Part shown: positions 25,050 through 33,902 of the stretch, piece by piece | Layout: every line of letters begins with the position of its first letter | Position numbering within the stretch: the first letter of the stretch is position 1 | DNA from: Pyxidicoccus fallax | Lineage (GTDB): Bacteria > Myxococcota > Myxococcia > Myxococcales > Myxococcaceae | Length of the DNA stretch: 49,790 bases | NCBI RefSeq assembly: GCF_012933655.1 | Contig: NZ_JABBJJ010000050.1 | Location: 1 to 49,790 of the forward strand | Direction: 5' to 3' | The notes under the pieces: model-generated | What the model saw: the letters and a program-made list of their open reading frames with translations, nothing else | The model's database searches: none | Told to the model about the DNA's origin: nothing | Position numbers and translations under genes: made by a program

Positions 25050-28000
25050 CTACGGTGTCCCCGGCAGGTGACCTGAAGGCACCACGCGCTGTTCGAGCAC
25101 GCCCTGCCCTCCCGCCTCCCGCGCTCCGGCGGGAGGCACCACCAGGGTGAGGGCCTCGAAGGCCGAGCCGCGCCGCTCGTCATACATGCCGCGCAGGTAC
25201 ACGCCGCAGCGCTGCGGCACACACCTGCCCGCGGCATCCACCGTGGCGCCGGTGATGACGAGCGGCACGTCCAGGACGTTCCGCCCTTGGAAGTCCAGCG
25301 CGAAGCCCCGCGCCTGCGCGCCCCCGCGCAGCCACGCGAGCGCCGGGGGCAGGAACACCTGGAGCAGGTCCCCCGCGCGGTAGCCCGCGTCCAGCCGCAC
25401 CACCAGCTTCAGGGACTCGCCCGGCCGCAGCGGGCCGCCCTGCTCCGGGTCTTCGCGCTCCAGGCGCACGGTGGCCGCGACGTCATTGCGCACCCGCGTG
25501 CCCAGGTCTTCCTCGCGCAGTCGCTCGAGCTCGACGAGGAGCGACGTGTCGAGCGCCTCGATGGACCGGGTCGCCGCGCGGCGGGACGCCTCCACGAAGG
25601 AGAGCCGCTCCCCATCCACGCCGCAGCTCCCCGTGGCGGTCTCCACGCGTGGCATCGCGGCGAGGAGCGCCAGGGCGGCCACGCTGTCGAGCGTGGAGTA
25701 GCAACGACCCGCCTCGGTGAGCTCCCCGAGCGCCGTGCGCACCAGCGGCGTGGCCTGGGTGAGGAAATCCGGGCCCGCGCGCAGGAGGACCGCCGCGCCG
25801 TAGGCGGTCTCCGCCCGTATCTCGGACGCCATGGAGAACCGCGAGCGTCCATCGCCCTTGTTGGACTCCAGCCCCAGCACCGCCGCGCGCCCTTCCCAGA
25901 TTCCCACCCCCGCGAGCACGAACCCCGCGAGCTCCCGCGCCCGTCCGGGGTTGCGCCGCAGGCAGGCCAGGGCCTGCCGTGCCGTGCGTGGCTGCTCGGG
26001 AGCCACGTCGAGCCGGTGGGCCGTGGCGGCTCGCAGGCCCAGCTCCCGCACGCGTTCGATGAGGAACCAGACAGGCTCCAGCTCGGGCACCTTCTCCACG
26101 CCCTCCAATTCCAGCAGGTGGGCCGCGGCGGCCTTCGACAGCCATTCGTTCACCTCCGCGTCGGGATACGCGCGGAAGGGGCCGGAAGGCAGGGCCATGC
26201 TCTCCAGCCGCCGCACCGCGCCCGTCAGGTGATGCTCCAGCTCGCGCGGGCGGTCGCAGCCCAGGAGGAACTCGCTGATGCACCCGAGGATGATGGCGCT
26301 CGTCTGCTCCGAGCAACTGTAGGAGTAGTCCTTCAGGGCCTGCGCCATCCGCCGAGCCTGCACGTCGACGCCGAGCAACACCCGGGCCCGCGCTTCCCTC
26401 CCCTCCACCTCCAGCCGCCCACCCGGTGCGAGCGCCACCACCGTGCGCTCCAGCCACTGCGCACGGCCGGGGTGGTCCACCTGTCCGCCCACCCGCTGTA
26501 CCTCTCCGCTGTCCGCGCGGACCTCGGCCTCGAAGCGCCCCGCCATGGCGTCGAAGAGCACCTCCGCGCCGGGAGCGGAGAGCCGCAGGCGATGGGCGCT
26601 CCGCCCCTGCGCGTGCAGGAGCAGCGGCGTGCCCTCGTAGCGCACCTCCACCTCGGCCGAGCCCGAGTCCAGGGCCACGTGCAGCGTGCCCGCCGCGCGC
26701 TCACCGGCGGAGACGTAGCGCGGCAGGAGCAGCTCGCCGTGCACGGGCTGGTGCACCGTGAGGGACGCGCGGGTGTCCACCCAGTCCAGGCCCAGCGCCG
26801 CGAGCACGTCCACCTCCAACCGTCCCCGCAGGCGCGGCGCGCGGAAGTCCAGCCGGGCCAGGCCCTCCGCGTCGAGCGTCACCACCTGGCAGAGCACGAC
26901 GGCCGGGGGCTCCTCCGCGAGCGCTGGAGGAGCAGCGGCCTCCGACCTGTCACCCGCGGCGGTGTCAAGCACGGCCCCGACGATGATCTCGTCCATGAGG
27001 ACCCTGCTCCTGCGCCGACGCGGGAAGAGGTCACCCAGGATGGCATCCGGCTCCCCGTCGCGCAGCCCCGCGAGCGTGTCGTCCAGGTCCTTCCGCAGTG
27101 CCGCCGCGGCGACCTCTCCCGGTGCGCGGGCCGTCAGCCGTGCGTCCCGCACGGAGACCCAGACGCTCGCGCCGGGGCTCCCCCGCAGGGCCAACGCCAC
27201 CGCGTCCCCGGGCCGCGCCGTCGGAGGCACATCCAATTCCAGAGGAAGGCTCGGCGGCAGCACCGCGGCGCGCCCCTCCCAGCAGCGCAGCCCCGCCTCG
27301 CTTCGTTCGAGGACCCCCACCATCAGCAGCGTCCAGGGCCCACGCGCCGGCAGCTCCAGTCGGAGCCCAGGGACACCTCCGGTGATGGGGACCTCGAATC
27401 GCTCGAGCCCGGGGACGACGGCCACGACCTGGCCCCGATGGACGGGACGCGTCAGCTCCAGGAGCACCCGTTCCCGTGTCACCTCCACGATGCGCAGCGG
27501 CGCGGACACGCCGCCCGCCCCCGGGCCCACATGAAGCCCCCGGAATGGCTGGGAGCCGGCGAAGGGCAGACTGCTCGCGAGCCGCTCCTCCTGCCACCGC
27601 GAGAGCACCACGGGCTCACGCGACTCCTGCTCCGTGCCCGCCAGACGGACGGTCGCGGTCAGCCCCGCCCGGCCCTCCACCCGCACCTCCAGGCTGGCCG
27701 GGCCCCGCGTGACACGGGGCAGGCGCACCCGGGCCCGGCCCGAGCCATCCGTCGTCACGCGTGCCGTGTGGACCCGACGCGCGGGAATCCCGGACTCGTC
27801 CATCAGGCCGAGGACGAGCGTTCCCTCCAGCGGCTCGCCCAGCACGCTCGCTTCGAGCTCGCCCTCCAGCGCCTCGCCGTCGGCGCGCTCCCCGCACCAC
27901 CGCACCTGCAAGGGAGACAGCAGGTACGTCGCGACGGAGAAGGAGGCCGAGCCTCCCCACTCGGTCATCAAGGTATAGGAGCCCGGAGGCGGCGCGGGCA

Positions 28001-28793
28001 GGGACGTCCACCCGAGGCCGTTGCCGTCCAGCTCCAGGTCGAGCGGCGGAAGCATCGACGTCCCCGTGCGCAGCATCACACGCGCGCGCTTGCCCGCCTT
28101 GGCCGCGCAGAACACACCCACGCGGATGATGTCCCGTGGACCATACAGCTCGCGGTCCGTGAAGAGGATGCGCGGCGCGGAGGGCCCGAGGCCCAGGGCA
28201 CTCGCGGTGGCGACGTCTCCCAGCGCGTGCTCCCGGTCGTCGCGAAGGAACAGGACGGTTTCGGAGCCCGGGTGGAAGGCGAAGGCCCGGCCCATCACCC
28301 ACTCCCGCATGCCGGCGGCCACGCCTTTGCGCTGGAGCATATAGCCCAGGGCGAAGGAGGACGTGTCAGGCCATCCCAAATCCTCTTCCCGGTGGATGGC
28401 GTCGATGATGGCCACCGGCCCCGACGTGCACACCTCGAGCTCGCGGCCCGTGAGGAACTTCACGTCGTCCTGGGCGTAGATGTTGGTCGGATCCGCCATG
28501 ACCACGACCAGGACGTCACCGTGCAACGCGAACGGCAGCAGCCGGTGCTTGAGCAACAACTCCGGGGGGACGAGCGACAGGACGTCCGGGTCGGCATCGA
28601 AGACGGTGATGTCGACATAGGGCACGGCGCAGGTTTCCGCGATGAGCCGCCCCACCGCCTCGTCGTCGCACCAGCCCTGCCGCACGGCGTACTCCACCGG
28701 CCACTGGCCGGCGGGGTTCCGGAGCGCGCGCTCCGACTGCTCGGGACTCAGCAGCCCCCGCTGCACCAACAGGTCACGAATCCGTGCCGTCAT
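25050..28793 (-). CDS. MshEN-alpha-2-macroglobulin-like fusion protein
   Basis: 1247 residues, no signal peptide. Residues 1-135 are an MshEN/GspE N-terminal domain (DLLVQRGLLSPEQSERAL, then VVVMADPTNIYAQDDVKFLTG). Residues about 140-800 are beta-rich macroglobulin-like domains. At 820-835 stands YSYSCSEQTSA with the thioester-type motif CSEQ (C827, Q830; codon 26315-26313), followed by the alpha-helical domain (about 830-1150) and a C-terminal receptor-binding-like beta domain (about 1160-1235). The RLG/LG positions used for c-di-GMP by MshEN domains are not all conserved, so binding is uncertain. A thioester protein without a signal sequence is unexpected. The ATG at 28793 lacks a strong ribosome site. 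It leads the minus-strand run. Confidence 0.85.
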   Translation of the reverse strand: MTARIRDLLVQRGLLSPEQSERALRNPAGQWPVEYAVRQGWCDDEAVGRLIAETCAVPYVDITVFDADPDVLSLVPPELLLKHRLLPFALHGDVLVVVMADPTNIYAQDDVKFLTGRELEVCTSGPVAIIDAIHREEDLGWPDTSSFALGYMLQRKGVAAGMREWVMGRAFAFHPGSETVLFLRDDREHALGDVATASALGLGPSAPRILFTDRELYGPRDIIRVGVFCAAKAGKRARVMLRTGTSMLPPLDLELDGNGLGWTSLPAPPPGSYTLMTEWGGSASFSVATYLLSPLQVRWCGERADGEALEGELEASVLGEPLEGTLVLGLMDESGIPARRVHTARVTTDGSGRARVRLPRVTRGPASLEVRVEGRAGLTATVRLAGTEQESREPVVLSRWQEERLASSLPFAGSQPFRGLHVGPGAGGVSAPLRIVEVTRERVLLELTRPVHRGQVVAVVPGLERFEVPITGGVPGLRLELPARGPWTLLMVGVLERSEAGLRCWEGRAAVLPPSLPLELDVPPTARPGDAVALALRGSPGASVWVSVRDARLTARAPGEVAAAALRKDLDDTLAGLRDGEPDAILGDLFPRRRRSRVLMDEIIVGAVLDTAAGDRSEAAAPPALAEEPPAVVLCQVVTLDAEGLARLDFRAPRLRGRLEVDVLAALGLDWVDTRASLTVHQPVHGELLLPRYVSAGERAAGTLHVALDSGSAEVEVRYEGTPLLLHAQGRSAHRLRLSAPGAEVLFDAMAGRFEAEVRADSGEVQRVGGQVDHPGRAQWLERTVVALAPGGRLEVEGREARARVLLGVDVQARRMAQALKDYSYSCSEQTSAIILGCISEFLLGCDRPRELEHHLTGAVRRLESMALPSGPFRAYPDAEVNEWLSKAAAAHLLELEGVEKVPELEPVWFLIERVRELGLRAATAHRLDVAPEQPRTARQALACLRRNPGRARELAGFVLAGVGIWEGRAAVLGLESNKGDGRSRFSMASEIRAETAYGAAVLLRAGPDFLTQATPLVRTALGELTEAGRCYSTLDSVAALALLAAMPRVETATGSCGVDGERLSFVEASRRAATRSIEALDTSLLVELERLREEDLGTRVRNDVAATVRLEREDPEQGGPLRPGESLKLVVRLDAGYRAGDLLQVFLPPALAWLRGGAQARGFALDFQGRNVLDVPLVITGATVDAAGRCVPQRCGVYLRGMYDERRGSAFEALTLVVPPAGAREAGGQGVLEQRVVPSGHLPGTP

Positions 28794-28935
28794 GCGCGGA
28801 GTTGAGCACCGTCGCGGCCAGCAAAAAAGGTGGCAAGGGCCCGAGTGCCTGCCTTACGAACAGTCAGGCCCGCTTCCCCCGGCGCTGGGGCCAATGGACC
28901 GTGCACCCCCGACGGCGCCGCCGCATCCCATCCCC

Positions 28936-30504
28936 ATGCCTCAGTTCCACTCCCGCTTCATCGAATCCACTCCTGGAGACCCCTCCACCGAACGCCGCTC
29001 GCGCCAGGTGCACGGCGCGCTCTGGTCGAAGGTGCAGCCGACGCCCGTGTCCGCGCCGCGGCTGGTCGCCTGGTCGCCCGAGGTCGCGCGGATGCTCGGG
29101 CTGGACGAGGCCACCCTGACGTCCCCGGAAGGGGTCCAGGTGCTGGCCGGCAATGCCCTCTGGCCGGGCATGGTGCCGTATGCCGCCGCCTACGGTGGCC
29201 ACCAGTTCGGCAACTGGGCCGGCCAGCTCGGGGACGGCCGCGCCATCGTCCTCGGCGAGCTGCTGGCCCCGGACGGGCAGCGCTACGAGCTCCAGCTCAA
29301 GGGCGCGGGGCCCACGCCCTACTCCCGCCGCGCCGACGGGCGCGCGGTGCTCCGCTCGTCCATCCGCGAGTTCCTGTGCAGCGAGGCCATGCACCACCTC
29401 GGCGTGCCCACCACGCGCGCGCTGTCGCTGGTGACCACGGGCGACAAGGTCATCCGCGACATGTTCTACGACGGCAACCCCGAGGCCGAGCCCGGCGCCA
29501 TCGTCTGCCGCGTGTCCCCCACCTTCCTGCGCTTCGGCAACTTCGAGCTGCTCACGAGCCGCGGGGAGGTGGCGCTCTTGAAGCAGCTCGCGGACTACAC
29601 GCTGAAGCACTTCTTCCCGGAGCTGGGCGCGCCGTCGAAGGAGACGTACGCGGCCTTCTACCGCGAGGTGGCGCGGCGCACGGCGAAGCTCATCGCGCAC
29701 TGGCAGGCCGTCGGCTTCGTCCACGGCGTGATGAACACCGACAACATGTCCATCCTCGGCCTCACCATCGACTACGGCCCCTATGGCTGGGTGGATGACT
29801 TCAACCCCGGCTGGACGCCCAACACCACCGACGCGGCCACGCGGCGCTACCGCTTCGGCAACCAGCCCCCCATCGGCCTGTGGAACGTGGAGCGCCTGGG
29901 CGCCGCGCTGATGCCGCTGTTCGACGAGGAAGAAGCCCTCGTCGAGGCGGGCCTGCTCGAATACCAGCGCACCTTCGAGGAGGAGGCCAGTCAGCGCTTC
30001 GCCGGGAAGCTCGGGCTGTCCGCGCTGCGGGACGAGGCGGACGTCGCGCTGGTGAACGAGGGCTTCGCCTGGCTCGCGGCGGAGGAGACGGACATGACGC
30101 GCTTCTTCCGCGGCCTGTCCCAGGTGGTGACGCTGCCGGAGGCCCCCACGTCGCTGCCCCCGGTGGTGCGCGAGACGTTCTACGGCGAGGTGCCCGAGGC
30201 GCACGTGGCCCGGGGCGTCGAGTGGCTGGCGTCGTGGTGGCGCCGCACGCGGAAAGAGGACGTGCCGCCGGCGGAGCTGGCGCGGCGCATGGACGCGGTG
30301 AATCCGAAGTACGTGCTGCGCAACTGGCTCGCCCAGGAGGCCATCGACGCCGCGCACGCGGGTGACGACTCGAAGGTGCACACGCTGCTGGACGTCATGC
30401 GCAGGCCCTTCGAGGAGCAGCCCGGCCGCGAGCTGTACGCGTCGAAGCGTCCGGACTGGGCGCGTTCGAAGCCGGGGTGCTCTGCGCTCTCGTGCAGTTC
30501 CTGA
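28936..30504 (+). CDS. selO: SelO (YdiU) protein adenylyltransferase
   Basis: 522 residues from the ATG at 28936, which gives the standard SelO N-terminus (RFIESTP, RQVHGALWSKVQPTPV). An earlier in-frame ATG at 28894 adds an unlikely Pro-rich stretch. The pseudokinase fold shows GQLGDGR, LQLKGAGPTPYSR, the helix SSIREFLCSEAM, and MNTDNMSILGLTIDYGPYGWVD with the metal-binding Asn and Asp. SelO transfers AMP from ATP to Ser/Thr/Tyr of partner proteins, some in redox balance. The C-terminus ends SCSS, the cysteine form of the Sec motif seen in some SelO. Divergent to the MshEN fusion gene. Confidence 0.93.
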   Translation: MPQFHSRFIESTPGDPSTERRSRQVHGALWSKVQPTPVSAPRLVAWSPEVARMLGLDEATLTSPEGVQVLAGNALWPGMVPYAAAYGGHQFGNWAGQLGDGRAIVLGELLAPDGQRYELQLKGAGPTPYSRRADGRAVLRSSIREFLCSEAMHHLGVPTTRALSLVTTGDKVIRDMFYDGNPEAEPGAIVCRVSPTFLRFGNFELLTSRGEVALLKQLADYTLKHFFPELGAPSKETYAAFYREVARRTAKLIAHWQAVGFVHGVMNTDNMSILGLTIDYGPYGWVDDFNPGWTPNTTDAATRRYRFGNQPPIGLWNVERLGAALMPLFDEEEALVEAGLLEYQRTFEEEASQRFAGKLGLSALRDEADVALVNEGFAWLAAEETDMTRFFRGLSQVVTLPEAPTSLPPVVRETFYGEVPEAHVARGVEWLASWWRRTRKEDVPPAELARRMDAVNPKYVLRNWLAQEAIDAAHAGDDSKVHTLLDVMRRPFEEQPGRELYASKRPDWARSKPGCSALSCSS

Positions 30505-30527
30505 GCGGGCCTGCCATCCTGGCGCCG

Positions 30528-31583
30528 ATGCCTTCCCGCACGCACCCGTTCTTCATCCCCGCCCTCGTGCGCATCAAGCCCGGTGCGCTGGACCGGCTCG
30601 GCGTCTACCTGGCGCGCGCGGGGCACCGGCGCATCCTCCTCTTGGTGAGCACCGGCCTGCAGCCCGCGCTGGGCCAGCGCCTGGAGGCCAGCCTCGCGCG
30701 GGACGGCATCTTCCTCGCGGGCCGCGAGGAGGTGGACGAGGCGAGCTTCGAGCACGCCGCCACCCTGTTCTCCCGCGTGCCCCCGGGCTGCGAGGCCGTC
30801 GTCGGGTTCGGCGGCGGACGGGCCCTGGACGTCGCCAAGTACGTGGCCTTCCTCGCGGGCCTGTCCTACCTCGCCGTGCCGACGTCCCTGTCGAATGACG
30901 GCTTCTGCAGTCCCCAGTCGAGCCTCACGCAGGGAGGCCGGCGCCGCTCGCTGCGCGCGGCGATGCCGTCCGGCGTCGTCGTGGACACGGACGTCTGCCT
31001 CCACGCGCCGGATGTGCTCTGGTGGTCGGGCGTGGGCGACCTCGTCGCGAAGGTGACGGCCATCGCCGACTGGAAGCTGGCGTTCCACGCCCGGGGCACG
31101 CCGGTGAATGACTTCGCCGCCCTGCTCTCGGACGCCACCGTCTTCCAGTTCATGGCGAGGCCCGTGAGGGACCTGGAGGGAGTCCGGCTCCTGGCCACCT
31201 CGCTGATGCTGAACGGGATTGCCATGGAGGTGAGCGGCTCGTCACGGCCCGCGAGTGGGAGCGAGCATCTGATGTCCCATGCGCTGGACACGGTGTCCCG
31301 CCGGCCCCGCCTGCATGGACTCCAGGTGGGGGTCGCCACCTATGTCGTCAGCCGCCTGCAGGGCCAGGGCACGGAGCGTGTGGCCGCGGTGCTCGACGCC
31401 ACCGGATTCTGGCGCGGCATCACCCAGGACCCCTTCTCCCGGCGCGAGTGGCTGGAGGCCGTGCGCCTCGCGCCCACCTTGAAGGACGACTTCCATACGG
31501 TGCTCTCCACCCGCGACTGCGCGCCGGAAGTCGAAAAGCTCCTGCGGACGGACTCACGCCTGGAGCGATGCTTCACGGACTGA
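30528..31583 (+). CDS. Glycerol-1-phosphate dehydrogenase-like (iron-containing ADH family)
   Basis: 351 residues from the ATG at 30528, 23 nt after selO. A Rossmann segment GFGGGRALDVAKY (93-105) and PTSLSNDGF (118-126) identify the G1PDH/AraM branch. Metal ligands are present: D171 (GVGDL), H247 (GSEHL) and H263 (RLHGL). The reaction is NAD(P)-dependent reduction of dihydroxyacetone phosphate to sn-glycerol-1-phosphate, the archaeal lipid backbone; bacterial homologues exist in Bacillus. An alternative substrate is possible, since the family is broad. Probably co-transcribed with selO. Confidence 0.83.
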   Translation: MPSRTHPFFIPALVRIKPGALDRLGVYLARAGHRRILLLVSTGLQPALGQRLEASLARDGIFLAGREEVDEASFEHAATLFSRVPPGCEAVVGFGGGRALDVAKYVAFLAGLSYLAVPTSLSNDGFCSPQSSLTQGGRRRSLRAAMPSGVVVDTDVCLHAPDVLWWSGVGDLVAKVTAIADWKLAFHARGTPVNDFAALLSDATVFQFMARPVRDLEGVRLLATSLMLNGIAMEVSGSSRPASGSEHLMSHALDTVSRRPRLHGLQVGVATYVVSRLQGQGTERVAAVLDATGFWRGITQDPFSRREWLEAVRLAPTLKDDFHTVLSTRDCAPEVEKLLRTDSRLERCFTD

Positions 31584-31610
31584 GGGTGTTAATTCCTTAA
31601 CAGTTAAAAA

Positions 31611-31639
31611 TTTAAAGTTTCACTGCGCTTTCGTAGGAT
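31611..31639 (+). promoter_or_regulatory. Candidate promoter of the 7TM-chemotaxis gene
   Basis: TTTAAA (31611-31616) and TAGGAT (31634-31639) are separated by 17 nt in an AT-rich island (31587-31639) that stands out sharply from the surroundings, about 60 nt upstream of the start at 31700. Confidence 0.4.
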
Positions 31640-31699
31640 AAGAGAGGCAGGTAAGACCCATTTACAGATGGACCCAAGGCGGCCGAGCATGGAAGGGCC

Positions 31700-33895
31700 A
31701 TGGATGTCCCCCGCGCCCCGACTGTTCGTGCGACCAATTCGCTCAACTCGTTCCGTATTCCGCACGACTCCTCTCCGCGTACGCGGCGACTCCTACGTGG
31801 GCTCGCGCGCATCGCCACGTGGAGCTGCACGCTGCTGCTTCTGCTCGCCCTGACGCCCGGTGCGTGGGCGGCGGAGGCGGGTCAGCCCGTCACCCTTGTC
31901 GAAGGATGGCGCTATCGCTGGGGTGACTCGCCCGTGGGTGCGGACGGAGTGCCTACCTGGGTGAAGGACGCGGCCGGCCAGCAGGGCTGGCGCTCCATGG
32001 AGCCGCTGAAGGAGCCGCCTGATCGCGGCGACAACACCTTCGTGTGGATCAGCATCCCCCTGCCCGAGGGCACGTGGAACGAGCCGGCCCTCTTCATGGG
32101 CGAGGTCACCAACGCCATCGAGGTCTACGCGGGCGGGCGGCTCGTCTATACGAGCGGCAGGATGAACCGGAACGGCCGCGAGGTCTCGGAGAACCTGGCC
32201 TGGCACCTGGCGTCGCTGCCGCGCGAGGCGCTCGGCCAGCGGGCGCTGCTGCGCATCCAGTCCAACAACCCGAACATCGGCGTGTTCCAGTCGGTGCAGG
32301 TGGGCGCGCACCATGAGCTGCTCGCCACGCACACGCGCGACGGACAGGTTCCCTTCGTCACCGGCAACCTCCTGCTGGCCGTGGCGCTCGGCGCGGGTGG
32401 CGCCTTCATCATCCACTGGCGCCGGCGGATGCTCGCGGGCCTGGCCGTCTTCGCCGCCAGCGGCGGCATGGTGCTCCTGAGCCTGAGCGGCCTGCCCGGC
32501 GCGCTCTGGGGCGCGTCCGCCCTGGCGACGAAGGGCATGAACCTGGGCATCTTCCTGCTCGTGGCGGGACTGATGGCCTTCGTGTCGGACGCGCTCCTGG
32601 ACAACCGGCTGGTCTGGTTCCGCAAGGCGTCGGCGGGGTTCTCCGTCATCTCCGGGCTGGGCGCCTTCATCGCCCTCGTGGACCTGGGCACCGGCCAGCG
32701 GCTGCAGATCCACTTCATGCCCATCGCGCTCCTCGTCCTGCTGGTGTGCCTGGGCATCGCCGTGGGCGAGGCGTGGCGCGGCAACCCCGACGCCCGGCTC
32801 TTCGTCGCCGGCTTCGGCATCCTCGTCATCTCGCTCGCCGTCACGGTGCTCCCCGTCATCGGCGCGGTGGACTGGAACTTCGGCAACGTCACCCACTGGG
32901 GCTACCTGGCGCTGACGCTGTCGCTGCTATCGGTGGTGGCACGCCGCTCCATTGAAATGGTCCGCGCGCTGGAGCTGCACACCAAGCAACTGGAGGAGCG
33001 GCAGCACGAGGTGCGCAGCCTGGCCGAGCGCATGGGCACCGGCGCCGGCGAGCTGGCCACGGTGGTGCAGCAGCTGCGCTCCTCGAGCGACCAGCAGACC
33101 GAGGGCGTGAGCCGGCAGGCGGCGGCGCTGCAGGAGGCGGAGCAGACGGTGAAGGAGATTCGCCGCTCGTCGCTGATGACGGCGGAGAAGGCCAGCGCGC
33201 TCGCGGCGTCCGCGGAGAACGCGGAGCAGGTGGGCCGCGAGGGCACCGCCGCCCTGGAGCGCACGCTGTCGGACCTGGCGGCCATCCGCACCGAGGTGTC
33301 GGAGATGGCCCGGCGCATCCTCGCGCTCGACGAGCGCACGCGCGAGGTCTCCGGCATCGTGGACTCGGTGAAGGACCTGGCGGACCAGTCCAACATGCTG
33401 GCCATCAACGCGGCGATTGAAGCGGCGCGCAGTGGTGAGAGCGGCCGGGGCTTCGGCGTGGTGGCGCGCGAGATGCGCGGCCTCGCCGACCAGTCCATCC
33501 AGGCCACGCACCGCATCCGCGCGGTGCTCGACGGCGTCAGCAAGAGCATGCGCGAGGCGGCCCTCTCCAGCGAGAAGGGCGACGAGCGGGTGCGGCAGAG
33601 CCTGGACGCGGTGCGCACCTCCAGCGCCCAGTTCCAGGAGCTGGCCATCATCATCGCGGACACCGGCGCGAGCGTGCGTCAGATTACGGCCGCCGTCAGC
33701 GCGCAGGACGCGGGCACGCACCAGATGGCGCAGGCCATCCAGGAGCTGTCCGGGCAGATGCAGCGCACGCTGAAGACGGTGCAGGAGACGCAGGAGGCCA
33801 CCCGCTCCGTGCAGTCGCTGGCCGAGAGCATGGCCGGCATGGCCACCCAGACGCTCAAGGCCAAGGACGCCGCGAACGCCGCGGCGGTCCGCTAG
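31700..33895 (+). CDS. 7TM-DISM receptor fused to methyl-accepting chemotaxis domain
   Basis: 731 residues with GGAAGGG close to the ATG. A signal-anchor (about 35-58, cleavage near WAAEA) precedes a periplasmic beta-rich DISM-like sensor (about 60-215). Seven hydrophobic helices follow (about 222-418), then a long coiled-coil cytosolic domain (about 420-725). Its hairpin tip reads NMLAINAAIEAARSGESGRG and EMRGLADQS, the signature of chemotaxis transducers. It thus senses a ligand outside and would drive a CheA-type kinase. No che genes are nearby. The long N-terminal leader before the signal segment (about 30 residues) makes the start slightly uncertain. Confidence 0.88.
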   Translation: MDVPRAPTVRATNSLNSFRIPHDSSPRTRRLLRGLARIATWSCTLLLLLALTPGAWAAEAGQPVTLVEGWRYRWGDSPVGADGVPTWVKDAAGQQGWRSMEPLKEPPDRGDNTFVWISIPLPEGTWNEPALFMGEVTNAIEVYAGGRLVYTSGRMNRNGREVSENLAWHLASLPREALGQRALLRIQSNNPNIGVFQSVQVGAHHELLATHTRDGQVPFVTGNLLLAVALGAGGAFIIHWRRRMLAGLAVFAASGGMVLLSLSGLPGALWGASALATKGMNLGIFLLVAGLMAFVSDALLDNRLVWFRKASAGFSVISGLGAFIALVDLGTGQRLQIHFMPIALLVLLVCLGIAVGEAWRGNPDARLFVAGFGILVISLAVTVLPVIGAVDWNFGNVTHWGYLALTLSLLSVVARRSIEMVRALELHTKQLEERQHEVRSLAERMGTGAGELATVVQQLRSSSDQQTEGVSRQAAALQEAEQTVKEIRRSSLMTAEKASALAASAENAEQVGREGTAALERTLSDLAAIRTEVSEMARRILALDERTREVSGIVDSVKDLADQSNMLAINAAIEAARSGESGRGFGVVAREMRGLADQSIQATHRIRAVLDGVSKSMREAALSSEKGDERVRQSLDAVRTSSAQFQELAIIIADTGASVRQITAAVSAQDAGTHQMAQAIQELSGQMQRTLKTVQETQEATRSVQSLAESMAGMATQTLKAKDAANAAAVR

Positions 33896-33902
33896 AAGTC
33901 CG

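Noticed and set aside
25287-28805. A 1172-codon open frame on the plus strand opposite the MshEN-A2M gene
   Set aside because: Same reason; its composition is that of a shadow of the real gene.
30490-30510. Possible selenocysteine at the selO UGA
   Set aside because: The codon after SCSS is UGA, but the downstream frame gives no conserved tail and the cysteine form of the motif is already present, so it is a normal stop.
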